DNA of 64,000 nucleotides from Candidatus Poseidoniaceae archaeon (GCA_028356125.1 JAOMTZ010000001.1:156632-220631), one strand, 5' to 3'; shown: positions 53,070-62,150, counted from the first letter of the stretch. A program made the numbers and translations. Notes: generated by a model from the letters alone, not told the origin.

Positions 53070-53832
53070 TTGACTGGTTTTTACTTAGGCTTCGTGAGTG
53101 AGCAGTACTGAATATTGCTGCGATTAATATTAGCACTACTTGAAATGCCATGAACCAAAACCCACTTGATGCATTGAACTGAATTGTGACTGTAGCCTCT
53201 TCTCCCATAATCGTACATTCAGCACTTCCTTCTCCGTATATGTTCAGCGTACCTCCGCCTTCTACGTCCTCGTCATCACATTCGACATCAGTGCCTGAAT
53301 CATCATTCTCTACATCTCCTGCAAATGGATCATAGAACACAGCAAAAAATACTACTTCGACAACCACGAGTAGTAGTATAATCCATAGTAGTACTGATGA
53401 TATATTGATTAGTGGTAAGAAATTAGTAAATGATACAATACTAAGAAGAGCGCAAATTCCAGTGAAAACTAATACAATTATCGTTAGAACCTTTAGAGTG
53501 ACTTTTTGTGAAACTGTATCTTCATAACCTTGATTTTCTAGTTCATCATTATCTTCAACATCTCTACTTCTCTCCCCATCGATTACGATTTTAGTTTCTC
53601 TTTCAGATAAATCATCTTCCAAGGTTACTTTCACATCATCTAGCCCTGGTTCATCGAAATCATATTCAATTTCCATGAAAAACCAATTCATACTAAGCGC
53701 AAGTGATGAAAAGATGATACAACATGTGAGTATTATTGGAACATAAATTGTTGCTCTATGGTTACTCGGAACTGGACTGCTACCGTCAATGATTCGAAAC
53801 TGTAAATCGCCATCGAAATCTTCACTGTTCAT
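53047..53832 (-). CDS. Four-TM membrane protein with acidic loops, unknown
   Basis: A 261-residue protein with TM segments near residues 30-50, 115-140, 145-170 and 235-255, and two acidic extracellular loops (DVKVTLEDDLSERETKIVID; DVECDDEDVEGGGTLNIYG, containing two Cys). The ATG at 53830-53832 starts MNSEDFDGD; 28 upstream in-frame codons overlap the purE promoter region and are not protein-like. The last 23 nt overlap the end of the preceding convergent gene. No family is recognised. Confidence 0.62.
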   Translation of the reverse strand: MNSEDFDGDLQFRIIDGSSPVPSNHRATIYVPIILTCCIIFSSLALSMNWFFMEIEYDFDEPGLDDVKVTLEDDLSERETKIVIDGERSRDVEDNDELENQGYEDTVSQKVTLKVLTIIVLVFTGICALLSIVSFTNFLPLINISSVLLWIILLLVVVEVVFFAVFYDPFAGDVENDDSGTDVECDDEDVEGGGTLNIYGEGSAECTIMGEEATVTIQFNASSGFWFMAFQVVLILIAAIFSTAHSRSLSKNQSTTKIHMF

Positions 53833-53927
53833 GGTTGGCTTTTGATATACAATTATACAAAACTGTCCCCGGCACACAACTCTATTCACTCGGTACGTTG
53901 ATGAACTACCGTCCATGGCACAACAAC

Positions 53928-54410
53928 ATGGACGTTACAATCCTATTAGGTTCGAAGTCAGACATGCCAGTTGCAGAAAAGTGCACCAAAATTCTCGACC
54001 ACTTTGGTGTATCTTACCAATTACGAGTCGCGAGTGCACACCGCTCTCCTGCTTTTGTAGAACAAATCATTCATGATGCTGAGGCAGACGGATGCACTGT
54101 TTTCATTGCAATGGCCGGATTAGCAGCGGCATTACCAGGTGCAGTGGCTGCTCTTACAACCAAGCCAGTTATTGGAGTACCATGTGGCGGCAGAGTTCCA
54201 TTTGACAGCCTCCTTTCAATCGTACAACTTCCCCCCGGAGTACCAGCTGCAACAGTTGGTGTAGACCGTGGTGACAATGCAGGATATCTTGCAACACAGA
54301 TTTTAGCACTTGGAAATGAAGCTTATGCTGCAGCACTGAAACAGAACAAGTTGGACCAAGTTGCTAAGGTAAAGCAGATGGATGCAGAGGTCAACGGAAG
54401 GGATGCTTGA
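53928..54410 (+). CDS. purE: N5-carboxyaminoimidazole ribonucleotide mutase (class I PurE)
   Basis: The enzyme moves the carboxyl group from N5-CAIR to give CAIR in purine synthesis. The 160-residue protein has LLGSKSDMPVAEKCTKIL, the catalytic His region VASAHRSPAFVEQ, the AMAGLAAALPGAVAALT loop and the C-terminal GVDRGDNAGYLATQIL. GSKSD and SAHRSP point to class I, which depends on PurK; no purK is in the window. The start ATG at 53928 begins the MDVTILLGSKSD segment; an ATG nine codons upstream (53901) also lies in frame. It is coupled to guaAb with a one-nt overlap. Confidence 0.94.
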   Translation: MDVTILLGSKSDMPVAEKCTKILDHFGVSYQLRVASAHRSPAFVEQIIHDAEADGCTVFIAMAGLAAALPGAVAALTTKPVIGVPCGGRVPFDSLLSIVQLPPGVPAATVGVDRGDNAGYLATQILALGNEAYAAALKQNKLDQVAKVKQMDAEVNGRDA

Positions 54411-55357
54411 TGTTCGATGCTGCTTCATTCATTGAAGAATCATCTCAAAAAATGAAAGATGAAATCGATGAGATTGCAATCATTGCATGCAGTGGTGGCG
54501 TTGATTCAACAGTTGCAGCAGTCATTGCAAACAAAGCAATTGGCGGCAAGTTGCATTGTGTCTATGTTGACACAGGATTGATGCGAAAAGACGAGACTGC
54601 AGAGATACAAGAAATGCTATCTGCACACGGTCTTAACCTAACTACGGTATTTGCTGAAGAACGCTACTTTACTGCGCTAAAAGGAGTTACAGACCCTGAG
54701 CGCAAAAGGAAAATCATTGGTGAATTATTTATCAGAATTTTTGAAGAAGAGCAAGGTAAAGTTGGAGCCAAATATTTAGTTCAAGGAACAATCGCTCCAG
54801 ATTGGATTGAGTCTGGCGGCGGTGTCCGTGACACAATCAAAAGTCACCACAATGTAGGAGGACTTCCTGAAGATATGACACTCGAGGTTGTTGAACCACT
54901 TCGTGATCTGTATAAGGACGAAGTTCGAGAATTGGCTCGTGCACTAGAAATTAGAGTTGCAGAAAGGCAACCGTTCCCTGGGCCGGGCTTAGCTGTTCGT
55001 TGTCTAGGTGAACTAACTCTAGAGAGAGTTCATGTTGTCCGTGAAGCATGCGCTATTGTTGAAGAAGAATTCGAAGCAGCAGCAGCAGCAGGAAAAATGG
55101 AAATCCCTTGGCAATACTTCGCTGCACTATTACCAGTAAGGTCTGTTGGTGTTCACGGTGATGTTAGAGCATACGGAGAGACAGTAGTTGTTAGAGCGGT
55201 ACAATCCCTTGACGGAATGTCAGCAAGATACTCAGAGATACCTCATGATATTCTAGCAAAGATCAGTACTAGAATTACTAACACTGTGAAGGGTGCAGTG
55301 AACAGAGTAGTATACGATATTACTCACAAGCCACCTGGCACTATTGAGTGGGAATGA
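54410..55357 (+). CDS. guaAb: GMP synthase, ATP-pyrophosphatase subunit B
   Basis: The subunit adenylates XMP and, with ammonia from a separate glutaminase subunit, yields GMP. The 315-residue protein has the PP-loop IACSGGVDSTVAA, the VDTGLMRKDE segment, QGTIAPDWIESGG and RQPFPGPGLAVRCLG, and ends in the dimerisation domain with the family C-terminus THKPPGTIEWE. The glutaminase domain is absent, which is the archaeal two-subunit form. The ATG at 54410 overlaps the purE stop by one nt. It converges with the small DUF2892-like gene, with 3 nt between stops. Confidence 0.95.
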   Translation: MFDAASFIEESSQKMKDEIDEIAIIACSGGVDSTVAAVIANKAIGGKLHCVYVDTGLMRKDETAEIQEMLSAHGLNLTTVFAEERYFTALKGVTDPERKRKIIGELFIRIFEEEQGKVGAKYLVQGTIAPDWIESGGGVRDTIKSHHNVGGLPEDMTLEVVEPLRDLYKDEVRELARALEIRVAERQPFPGPGLAVRCLGELTLERVHVVREACAIVEEEFEAAAAAGKMEIPWQYFAALLPVRSVGVHGDVRAYGETVVVRAVQSLDGMSARYSEIPHDILAKISTRITNTVKGAVNRVVYDITHKPPGTIEWE

Positions 55358-55360
55358 ACA

Positions 55361-55588
55361 TCAGATCGGGGTCTTGAATCCCATTGCTCTGATTACACAC
55401 CAGCCTGCTCTTGCTTCAAATATTGAAAAGGCTCCTCCGAAGGTAATTGCTGCCACTGGATACCACCAAAGGTTAGATGATAAGACTCCAGCGATTACTA
55501 AAATAGCGAGTACAATTGCAAAAACTACTCCTAGTATACCCATTTTCAGACGTGCTGCTTTTCCTTTTGCTCCGATATTACATTGCAT
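55361..55588 (-). CDS. DUF2892-like small membrane protein
   Basis: A 75-residue protein with CNIGAKGKAARLKMGIL, then two hydrophobic segments (VVFAIVLAILVIAGVL; WWYPVAAITFGGAFSIFEA) and GWCVIRAMGF. This is the pattern of the YgaP-type TM domain (DUF2892), where the N-terminal basic part and the two TM segments are conserved; two Cys are retained. The ATG at 55586-55588 is preceded by GGTGAT, the typical local ribosome site. An ATG at 55606 overlapping the crtB stop would add six residues. It is the last gene of the ribA-to-crtB operon. Confidence 0.72.
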   Translation of the reverse strand: MQCNIGAKGKAARLKMGILGVVFAIVLAILVIAGVLSSNLWWYPVAAITFGGAFSIFEARAGWCVIRAMGFKTPI

Positions 55589-55602
55589 GTTATCACCTAG
55601 TT

Positions 55603-56601
55603 TCATTCACTTGAAGACATCTTCACTTTCAATTTAAGATAGTTAATTTGGACCCATAAGGATATCTTGGAGGTTATTGATAACTTGAGAGGAGCGGTAA
55701 ATACATCTCCTGACCTTCTAATTATTTCATTGAAGATTTTAGTGTAAGCATCTGACATTATTTTTGGCTGTACACGAGACCTAGAGTCAAGATAAGAAAA
55801 CAAGTGATTTGCCGAAGCCTGGTGTCTGCGAACTATTTCGAAGTATTCTCTAATGAAGGATTTCCAAGAAGGGTTCTGAGCCAAGTTTGGATTTGAAAGG
55901 TCATTAATCTGCAAGTTATGAGATGCTAGTATTTCCTTAGGAAGGTAAACTCTTCCACGTTCAAAATCTTCAACGACGTCTCGAAGGACATTGATTAATT
56001 GCATCTGTATTCCTAAATCAACAGCGTGCAGTCTTGCCGCCCTATCTTCGTAGCCGTATATTTCAATCAGTATTAGTCCAACAGCTGACGCAACTTTGTA
56101 GCAATAAGATCTCAATTCATCCCATGTATTGCACCTAACTGGGAACAGGTCATCTTCCATTCCTTGAATCACAGTTTCGAAATCTTGTAATCGAATACTG
56201 TATTTGGTAAATACATCTTGTAATGCTATGAATATAGGATGGTCTTCAGAGGTAATGCTACCGATACTCGCCTTTTCTAAATTATTTCGAATAGAAACTA
56301 GTGCCATTAGTCGTTGCATGTGAATCGGTTCAGGGTTAGCTGGTTCCCTTCCAGAGTGTATCTCTCTAAGCAAAATATCTCTTTCAGAAGATTGTCTGAG
56401 AAGTTCATCAGTGACTTCAACATTAGGCTCATCGTCACCATCGACAATATCGTCAACCCAGCGACACAGTGCATAGACTGCATGTACTGCTCGCCTTTTC
56501 TCAATCTCTAAAGCCGAAAATGAACTGAAAAACGTAGTAGATGCATTTCTGCAAATTTGTTGACAATGTGCATACGCACTGTCAGTGACTTGTTTCTTCA
56601 T
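55603..56601 (-). CDS. crtB: Phytoene synthase
   Basis: The enzyme condenses two geranylgeranyl diphosphates to phytoene. The 332-residue protein has the two Asp-rich motifs of the squalene/phytoene synthase family, RWVDDIVDGDDE near residue 47 and NVLRDVVEDFERGRVYLP near residue 205. It also has FFSSFSALEIEKRRAVHAVY at the N-terminus and MQLINVLRD. The length is as expected. It follows crtI by 9 nt, the standard pair. The carotenoids could serve photoprotection or, after cleavage, supply retinal to a rhodopsin; no rhodopsin or cleavage dioxygenase is in the window. Confidence 0.93.
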   Translation of the reverse strand: MKKQVTDSAYAHCQQICRNASTTFFSSFSALEIEKRRAVHAVYALCRWVDDIVDGDDEPNVEVTDELLRQSSERDILLREIHSGREPANPEPIHMQRLMALVSIRNNLEKASIGSITSEDHPIFIALQDVFTKYSIRLQDFETVIQGMEDDLFPVRCNTWDELRSYCYKVASAVGLILIEIYGYEDRAARLHAVDLGIQMQLINVLRDVVEDFERGRVYLPKEILASHNLQINDLSNPNLAQNPSWKSFIREYFEIVRRHQASANHLFSYLDSRSRVQPKIMSDAYTKIFNEIIRRSGDVFTAPLKLSITSKISLWVQINYLKLKVKMSSSE

Positions 56602-56610
56602 TTAGATTCC

Positions 56611-58224
56611 TCAGTTATGACTTACTTTAGTTGCAGATACTTCCATCCCTTTTCGGTTAGAATCTTTGGCTGGCTTACTTCTGCGCTTTCTACTGCTGAA
56701 CCAAGTGTCAACTCCATTCCAGTCTGGTCTAATTCCAAGGCTGTCTAGAAGTAATTTTGAACTAATTCGAGCGGATTCATAAATAACAGGTAGACCACTT
56801 CCAGGGTGAGTACCTCCACCTACTAGGTACAGGTTCTTGATCTCATCAAACTCATTCTTCGGGCGTCTCCATAGCATCTGGTCAAGTCCGTGTGCTAGAT
56901 TGAAGACTGCTCCTCTGTAACAGTGGTCGCCCCAATCCTCTGGAGTGATTACAAGTTCAGATATAATGTGTTCACTAAGTCCTTCATAGCCCAACTTTGT
57001 CTCGATTTGCTCAATGATTCTATTACGGAATGGGTCTTTTTCATCATCCCAGTTAATGTTCTCATGTATGTGAGACACTGGAACCAATGCGTAAACTGTA
57101 GAACAGCCTTCAGGAGCCATTTGTGGGTCAGTTACACAAGCATTCTGGACATAAACCGACGGGTCGTCCCATGTCAGTCTGTGATGCTTTTCGATATCCT
57201 CTAAATTTTCAACGTAGTTTTCAGATGCGTATATTTGGTGGTGAGGCAAATCGTCGAAAGTTTTGTCCACGCCCAAGTAAAGCATGAATGTAGAACAAGA
57301 ATATTTTTTCTTGTCAATCTTCTTGTTGGACCATTTCTTGCGAACATTATCGGGGAATAGCGAAGTCATTCCTTGTGCGAAGTCTGCATTCATTACCACC
57401 TTGTCTGCATAGAATTCGCCATTCTTAGTTACGATTCCTTTGATGGTCTTCTTATCCATGATTACCTCAGTGACCTCTTCTTCCATTCGGAAGTCGACAC
57501 CCATGTCCTTGGCTATCTGGCCCATCCTAGCCGAAACATTTCCTAGTCCACCCATTGGATGGAAGATTCCATATTCGTATTCAAGGAATGCTAACATTGT
57601 GAATAGGCTCGGACAGTTGAACGGGGACATTCCGAGATATTTGGTCTGGAAGGACATTGCAAGCATGAGTCTATCATCATCGAATAATTTCATCAAATCT
57701 TTGGCTACCGAGCGCTGTGGTCTCAGAACTCCTGCGACTCTGAATGCTCTTTCGGAAAGAAGATCACTGACGCCAAACCATGGCTCTTGGAGACATTGTT
57801 TGGATTTGTCTAATTTCTTTCTGTTGTCAAGAAGGTATTTCTTGAAAGCGTCAGCATTCTTTTTACCGGACAGAACCTCAATGCGTTCACACATTTGGTC
57901 AACATTGCTTGTGCAATCAAGAACTCCGCCTTGACCGAAAATTAGGCGATAATTAATGTCTAATCTTTTGAGTTGTAACTCTTCATGGGCATCCAAGCCT
58001 ATCGCTTTGAATATATCTTCGATGACTTCTGGGTAATGGAAAAAGGTAGGACCTAAATCAAACTTGAAGCCGTCTCTTTCGAAGACTTTGTTTCGTCCTC
58101 CGACTTCCTTAGAACGTTCGAATACAGTTACATTGACTCCAGACTTTGCTAAAAGCAATGCAGAGGCTAGACCGCCAGGACCGGCGCCGATAATAGCTAC
58201 AGATGGTTTATTTTCACTAGACAT
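56611..58224 (-). CDS. crtI: Phytoene desaturase family protein
   Basis: The FAD enzyme introduces double bases of conjugation into phytoene. The 537-residue protein starts MSSENKPSVAIIGAGPGG, the dinucleotide-binding GxGxxG, and has GVNVTVFERSKEVGGRNKVF with the FAD ribose Glu. A C-terminal LVGGGTHPGSGLPVIYESAR motif is the CrtI signature. The C-terminus is basic (SSRKRRSKPAKDS). The ATG at 58222-58224 follows GGAGTG with a 6-nt spacer; a GTG three codons upstream was set aside. It follows the ABC1 kinase gene by 5 nt. Confidence 0.92.
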   Translation of the reverse strand: MSSENKPSVAIIGAGPGGLASALLLAKSGVNVTVFERSKEVGGRNKVFERDGFKFDLGPTFFHYPEVIEDIFKAIGLDAHEELQLKRLDINYRLIFGQGGVLDCTSNVDQMCERIEVLSGKKNADAFKKYLLDNRKKLDKSKQCLQEPWFGVSDLLSERAFRVAGVLRPQRSVAKDLMKLFDDDRLMLAMSFQTKYLGMSPFNCPSLFTMLAFLEYEYGIFHPMGGLGNVSARMGQIAKDMGVDFRMEEEVTEVIMDKKTIKGIVTKNGEFYADKVVMNADFAQGMTSLFPDNVRKKWSNKKIDKKKYSCSTFMLYLGVDKTFDDLPHHQIYASENYVENLEDIEKHHRLTWDDPSVYVQNACVTDPQMAPEGCSTVYALVPVSHIHENINWDDEKDPFRNRIIEQIETKLGYEGLSEHIISELVITPEDWGDHCYRGAVFNLAHGLDQMLWRRPKNEFDEIKNLYLVGGGTHPGSGLPVIYESARISSKLLLDSLGIRPDWNGVDTWFSSRKRRSKPAKDSNRKGMEVSATKVSHN

Positions 58225-58229
58225 GTATT

Positions 58230-59546
58230 TCACTCCGTTATTTTTGTTATTAAAGTGCGGTTTTTTTCCACTAAATTATCTTGAGATTCTGAATTTTTAA
58301 CGAGCAGTGTTGTAGGGTCAATCAATGTCGCGAATTCATCGAGGTAGGGTCCCATGGACGAAATCAAGTCGACGTCAGGATGCCCCTTCAAAACCATACC
58401 GTCCATATACATCAAAGAGCGAATGATAGGAAATGCATCTTCTCCGAATGAACAGCCCGCTAAAACAGCAGCACGTACAGTCTTCATCATCTGCTCAGTG
58501 AGTGAAACTTCACTCACAGATGTTCCAACAAACCCATCATACAATTCATTCATAGAATCATAGTATGTTTGCAATGTTTCCCCCGATGGAGTTACATCTG
58601 CCATAGTTAGCATAGCATCAAATGCGTTTCTTAGTTCTCCCTTTGCTAAGAAGTAAAAGAACCCAAAGAGGGCCTTACGGACATGGTTAGGTGCTTCGCA
58701 GATCGCTCCAGTATCGATGAATATGAAGTCCTTATCATCTGTCATCATGGCATTCCCTGGATGCAAATCTCCATGGAATACTCCCATTCCAAACATGAAT
58801 GCGCCATGTATCCTGAACAATTGCAGTAGGTCATCCCATTCCATTGTCTCAGCATTCAGGTGAGACTCTAATGTCGGTGAAGTGATTTCTTCAACAACCA
58901 TTACCTGTTCGTTAGAAAGTTCCTTCCAAATCTTAGGGAACCTCAATTTGGGCATTGGAAAGCTGTCGCTGTATTCTAGAGCAAGTGCTTGTAATCTTTC
59001 TTTACCCTTAATTTCGTTTAACAGGTTCAATTCTCTAAGAGTGTAATCTTCAATGTGAGCCAGCAGCCCGATTGGATTTCCAACTTTCTTCAATCGTGGA
59101 TTCATGAACAACCCCATCCTCATCCAACGCTTCATTCGTTTTACATCCTTACGGAATGATTTTTCAAAATCTGCTTTGATTATTTTGATTACAACTTTGG
59201 TACCATCCAAAAGTTCAGCACGGTGAATTTGCCCTATGCTAGCCGCTGCAAATGGTTTGGAATCTATGTGTCGGAAATTAGAACGAAAGTCGTCGGGTGT
59301 GAACTTGGATAATAATTTCTCAAAGTTCTCTTCAGGAATAGTTGGAGCTCTGCTATACAACTCTTGCAACTGAAGGCATCTGTCTGGATCTAGTAGATCT
59401 GGGCGGAGTGCACAAATTTGTCCTAGTTTTACTGCTAAGAGGCCCATAGATTGGATTTTGTCTATGTTGACTGGCTTCTTGCCCTTGAGTTCCCTCGCAA
59501 ATCGCAATAGGGTCGTCAGACGCATAACTAAAGCATCAGCATTCAC
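58230..59546 (-). CDS. ABC1/UbiB-family atypical kinase
   Basis: The 438-residue protein has the family KxGQ motif (LLAVKLGQICALRPDLL), the Ala-rich loop AAASIGQIHRAELL, a VAIK-like VVIKIIK, and the kinase motifs FHGDLHPGNAMM and FIDTGAI. ABC1 proteins act on isoprenoid lipids such as quinones. In an operon with crtI and crtB it may help isoprenoid or carotenoid handling; this is inference. The GTG start at 59544-59546 gives the longest conserved frame; an ATG seven codons in is an alternative. It is 24 nt downstream of the TrmB-type regulator gene. Confidence 0.87.
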   Translation of the reverse strand: MNADALVMRLTTLLRFARELKGKKPVNIDKIQSMGLLAVKLGQICALRPDLLDPDRCLQLQELYSRAPTIPEENFEKLLSKFTPDDFRSNFRHIDSKPFAAASIGQIHRAELLDGTKVVIKIIKADFEKSFRKDVKRMKRWMRMGLFMNPRLKKVGNPIGLLAHIEDYTLRELNLLNEIKGKERLQALALEYSDSFPMPKLRFPKIWKELSNEQVMVVEEITSPTLESHLNAETMEWDDLLQLFRIHGAFMFGMGVFHGDLHPGNAMMTDDKDFIFIDTGAICEAPNHVRKALFGFFYFLAKGELRNAFDAMLTMADVTPSGETLQTYYDSMNELYDGFVGTSVSEVSLTEQMMKTVRAAVLAGCSFGEDAFPIIRSLMYMDGMVLKGHPDVDLISSMGPYLDEFATLIDPTTLLVKNSESQDNLVEKNRTLITKITE

Positions 59547-59570
59547 TATATCAACTGGTGTTTAGTTTCA

Positions 59571-60971
59571 TTAATCTGAAAGTTCGACCGGGTCATCCAT
59601 GTGTCTGTGGATGATGTAGTGCCACAGGTCATTTTTGTCCCCGGAACCTTCAACTCTTTGGATAACAATTTGAGAATCTTTAGCGAATCTATTGGATAAT
59701 GCACCTTCAATGATTCCATCATCCATTTCCCACATTGGCAGTGCATCAGGGTCCTCTACTGGAGGGTGGAAGAGTCCAACTCGAACGTGGAAAGTAGGGT
59801 CAACATCGTACTCCAATTTGCCGAGTCCAGCATATTCCCACCAGTCCATCATCTCGTCCAAGAATTCAATGTCATGCTCAATTCCTCTCATTGAGAAAGC
59901 AATCTCTTGTCCAACTCGGTTTCCGATTTGTCTTAACATAAGGCCCATGTCTATTCCGAGGACCTTCAGGTTCGACAATTTACCCTCAGTCAATTGCTTT
60001 CGTGCTGCATTAACTTCTGTACCCGCAGCGAAGAAAGCTTCTGGATCAAATGGTATGTCTCCATCCGGCATGTCCACATCTACGCCTAGAGCCGATGAAA
60101 TATTTTTCAAAAACGAGCCTTCCCCAATAGTCAGCCTTAATGGATCATTAATTTGATTGTCAGTATATCTAGCAACAGCAGTATCAAATTGTACAGCATT
60201 TTCCCAGATAGTTTCAATCAAGTTGAGGTGGGATTCAGCGAAAGCTCTTGATTCAATAATCAGGGCTGCGTCGTCTTTGCCTCTACCAACAGGATTATCC
60301 TCAATGTTAAGATACTGAATGACTTCAGAGTTATCCCTGGCAAAACCAAGGGATTCTAATTCATCAGAATGCCTTACATCAATCGATTCGTGAAGTTGTT
60401 CGAAGAAACGAATTGTTCTGCTGTCAAGATGGGTGATAATTTGTATTACAACACCTCTCAAGGCTGCAGTATTTACCGCTTCAAGAGCAGTTGGGTTGCG
60501 ACAGAGATGCAGAATTCCATACTGTCCGAGAAGTAAAACCAGTCTCTCTTCAGAATCTTCTGCCATTTTCTTCAGTCTGCTGTAGATGTGAGTTCTTTCT
60601 TTTAGAACTGCGAACCTAGCATCATCTATTCCTCTGTTATCAGAACTAGACTTCTTTTCATCCGTTTTGATATTCTTAGATAGGTCTTCATAACCTTCTG
60701 TGATTCGGCTCAATTGCTGCTTTCTCATATCGATTATATGTTCAATAGCTTGGTGCACATTTAGACTTGAGAACAGCATTGGCCTGTCGGCAGTTACTGT
60801 TACGATACCCATTTCCTGAAGTCTGGATAAACTGTTGTAAGCATCTAATCTGGTAGTGTTGAGTTCCTTTGCTAACTCTGATGCCTTCATTTTAGGGTTT
60901 GATCCTAGAATCATAATCGAGCGAACTTCTCTTTCGTTTAATCCTGAATCGATTAACAGTTCGTCCCACAT
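59571..60971 (-). CDS. TrmB-type transcriptional regulator with possible V4R-like C-terminal domain
   Basis: The 466-residue protein has an N-terminal winged helix of the TrmB family (LNEREVRSIMILGSNPKMKA, TTRLDAYNSLSRLQEMGIV), a coiled stretch, then a PLD-like effector domain (ERLVLLLGQYGILHLC; ALRGVVIQIITHLDS). The C-terminal 150 residues (QIGNRVGQEIAFSMRG; EYAGLGKLEYDVD; FHVRVGLFHPPVEDP) resemble a V4R-type small-molecule domain; this match is tentative. It sits in the operon with peroxiredoxin, ABC1 kinase and carotenoid genes, which are its likely targets. The ATG at 60969-60971 directly follows the stop of the peroxiredoxin gene. Confidence 0.8.
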   Translation of the reverse strand: MWDELLIDSGLNEREVRSIMILGSNPKMKASELAKELNTTRLDAYNSLSRLQEMGIVTVTADRPMLFSSLNVHQAIEHIIDMRKQQLSRITEGYEDLSKNIKTDEKKSSSDNRGIDDARFAVLKERTHIYSRLKKMAEDSEERLVLLLGQYGILHLCRNPTALEAVNTAALRGVVIQIITHLDSRTIRFFEQLHESIDVRHSDELESLGFARDNSEVIQYLNIEDNPVGRGKDDAALIIESRAFAESHLNLIETIWENAVQFDTAVARYTDNQINDPLRLTIGEGSFLKNISSALGVDVDMPDGDIPFDPEAFFAAGTEVNAARKQLTEGKLSNLKVLGIDMGLMLRQIGNRVGQEIAFSMRGIEHDIEFLDEMMDWWEYAGLGKLEYDVDPTFHVRVGLFHPPVEDPDALPMWEMDDGIIEGALSNRFAKDSQIVIQRVEGSGDKNDLWHYIIHRHMDDPVELSD

Positions 60972-61439
60972 TCAACTTCCTCCAGATACTTTGGAAATGT
61001 CTGCTAAGATTTTTGCAACATGTCTTCGAGGCCTGAACAGCCAGTCGTAGACATAGTGTACTTTGTTGTCAGGACCGATTACGAAGGATGATTTTGTTGG
61101 AAACTGTCCGAGGTGGAGTGGGATGTTGTAAGATACACCCACGGTTCTGTCAACATCTGCTAAAAGCGGGAATGGTAGGTCTCCCAGTGATTCTTTGAAG
61201 TCCTTCAGTTTCTCGTAAGTCCCAGGGCCGACACCAATAATTGTACACCCCGATGATTTGAATAGTTCATACTGTTCTTTGAAAGTCAGACAACCTCTTT
61301 TGCACGTTGGTGAATTATTGCGAGAATAGAAGAAAATGACTCTCCATTCCCCATGTAATGACTTGCTGTCAAAAATACTGCCATCATCGGATTGCAATTG
61401 AAAATCCGGTGCTGTTTGTCCGATGATGCTGGTGCTCAT
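60972..61439 (-). CDS. Peroxiredoxin (AhpC/TSA, Bcp-like)
   Basis: The 155-residue thiol peroxidase starts MSTSIIGQTAPDFQLQSDDG. The active-site region is FFYSRNNSPTCKRGCLTF. The peroxidatic Cys follows Pro-Thr as in the family, and a second Cys four residues later could resolve it, close to the C-x4-C arrangement of atypical Bcp. DVDRTVGVSYNIP and the closing TKSSFVIGPDNKVHYVY strand pair are also typical. A GTG five codons upstream overlaps the ribA stop and is a possible alternative start. It belongs to the ribA-to-crtB operon and protects against peroxides. Confidence 0.88.
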   Translation of the reverse strand: MSTSIIGQTAPDFQLQSDDGSIFDSKSLHGEWRVIFFYSRNNSPTCKRGCLTFKEQYELFKSSGCTIIGVGPGTYEKLKDFKESLGDLPFPLLADVDRTVGVSYNIPLHLGQFPTKSSFVIGPDNKVHYVYDWLFRPRRHVAKILADISKVSGGS

Positions 61440-61450
61440 AGTAATCGCCG

Positions 61451-62056
61451 TCACACCTGCAAGAGGTGCCCCATGCGTGCCGCCTTCGTTCTAAGATATG
61501 AACGATTATACTCACATGTTCCGACAACTATGGGTACTCTGGACTTAACTTCGATGCCGTTAACTGTCAACTGCATACTTTTATCTGGGTTGTTAGTCAA
61601 TAAATCCACTTCTGTGAAGCCTACTGATGAAAGCATATCGGCTGCGAACTCGTAAGTCCTAGCATCCCCTGGTAGTCCAAGTGCCAAATTAGCATCTAGA
61701 GTATCGTAACCTTGATCCTGCAGTGCATAAGCTTGCATCTTGGCGTACAAACCGATTCCTCTGCCTTCCTGGCGCATGTAAACAATTGCTCCGCTTCCCT
61801 TTTCTTGAATTGCCTGCATGGCTGCTTCTAATTGAGGGCCACAATCACATCTTAAACTCCCAAAGGCGTCTCCGGTCAAACATTCTGAGTGCACTCTTAC
61901 AAGTGGTGTTGATGTGTTGGCATCTCCAATGTACAGCAAGGCATGTTCTTTGTTCAATACAGGGTCGTGAAAGGCCCTAATTCTAAACGTACCAAACTTT
62001 GTGGGTAGGGTCGCATCTGCTTCGATAATACTAGTCTCGTGCTTTTTGCTGAGCAT
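61451..62056 (-). CDS. ribA: GTP cyclohydrolase II
   Basis: The first enzyme of riboflavin synthesis opens GTP to the pyrimidine precursor. The 201-residue protein has the zinc site CLTGDAFGSLRCDCGPQL with three Cys, YMRQEGRGIGLYAKMQAYALQDQG with the catalytic Tyr and Arg, and the C-terminal SVGFTEVDLLTNNPDK. The bifunctional RibB domain is missing. Many archaea use GTP cyclohydrolase III instead, so this bacterial-type enzyme is a probable acquisition. It begins the operon; a TATA-like box lies about 25 nt upstream of the ATG at 62054-62056. Flavin supply may support the adjacent photolyase. Confidence 0.94.
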   Translation of the reverse strand: MLSKKHETSIIEADATLPTKFGTFRIRAFHDPVLNKEHALLYIGDANTSTPLVRVHSECLTGDAFGSLRCDCGPQLEAAMQAIQEKGSGAIVYMRQEGRGIGLYAKMQAYALQDQGYDTLDANLALGLPGDARTYEFAADMLSSVGFTEVDLLTNNPDKSMQLTVNGIEVKSRVPIVVGTCEYNRSYLRTKAARMGHLLQV

Positions 62057-62076
62057 GAAATTAGATTTGCCCTTTT

Positions 62077-62088
62077 GGTTATAAAAAC
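62077..62088 (-). promoter_or_regulatory. Probable TATA box of the ribA-to-crtB operon
   Basis: On the minus strand GTTTTTATAACC lies 21-32 nt upstream of the ribA start codon, the spacing of an archaeal leaderless promoter. It is the only strong TATA-like box seen before the seven-gene operon. Confidence 0.55.
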
Positions 62089-62120
62089 TCGTTCATGAGC
62101 CTGCGGGTGACAAACGGCCC

Positions 62121-62130
62121 ATTATATACC
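62121..62130 (+). promoter_or_regulatory. Probable TATA box of the Nudix/photolyase genes
   Basis: ATTATATACC lies 21-30 nt upstream of the ATG at 62151, so the transcript would be leaderless. It is divergent from the ribA promoter, with 32 nt between the two boxes. Confidence 0.6.
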
Positions 62131-62150
62131 GAAAGAGATAGTGATTTGCT

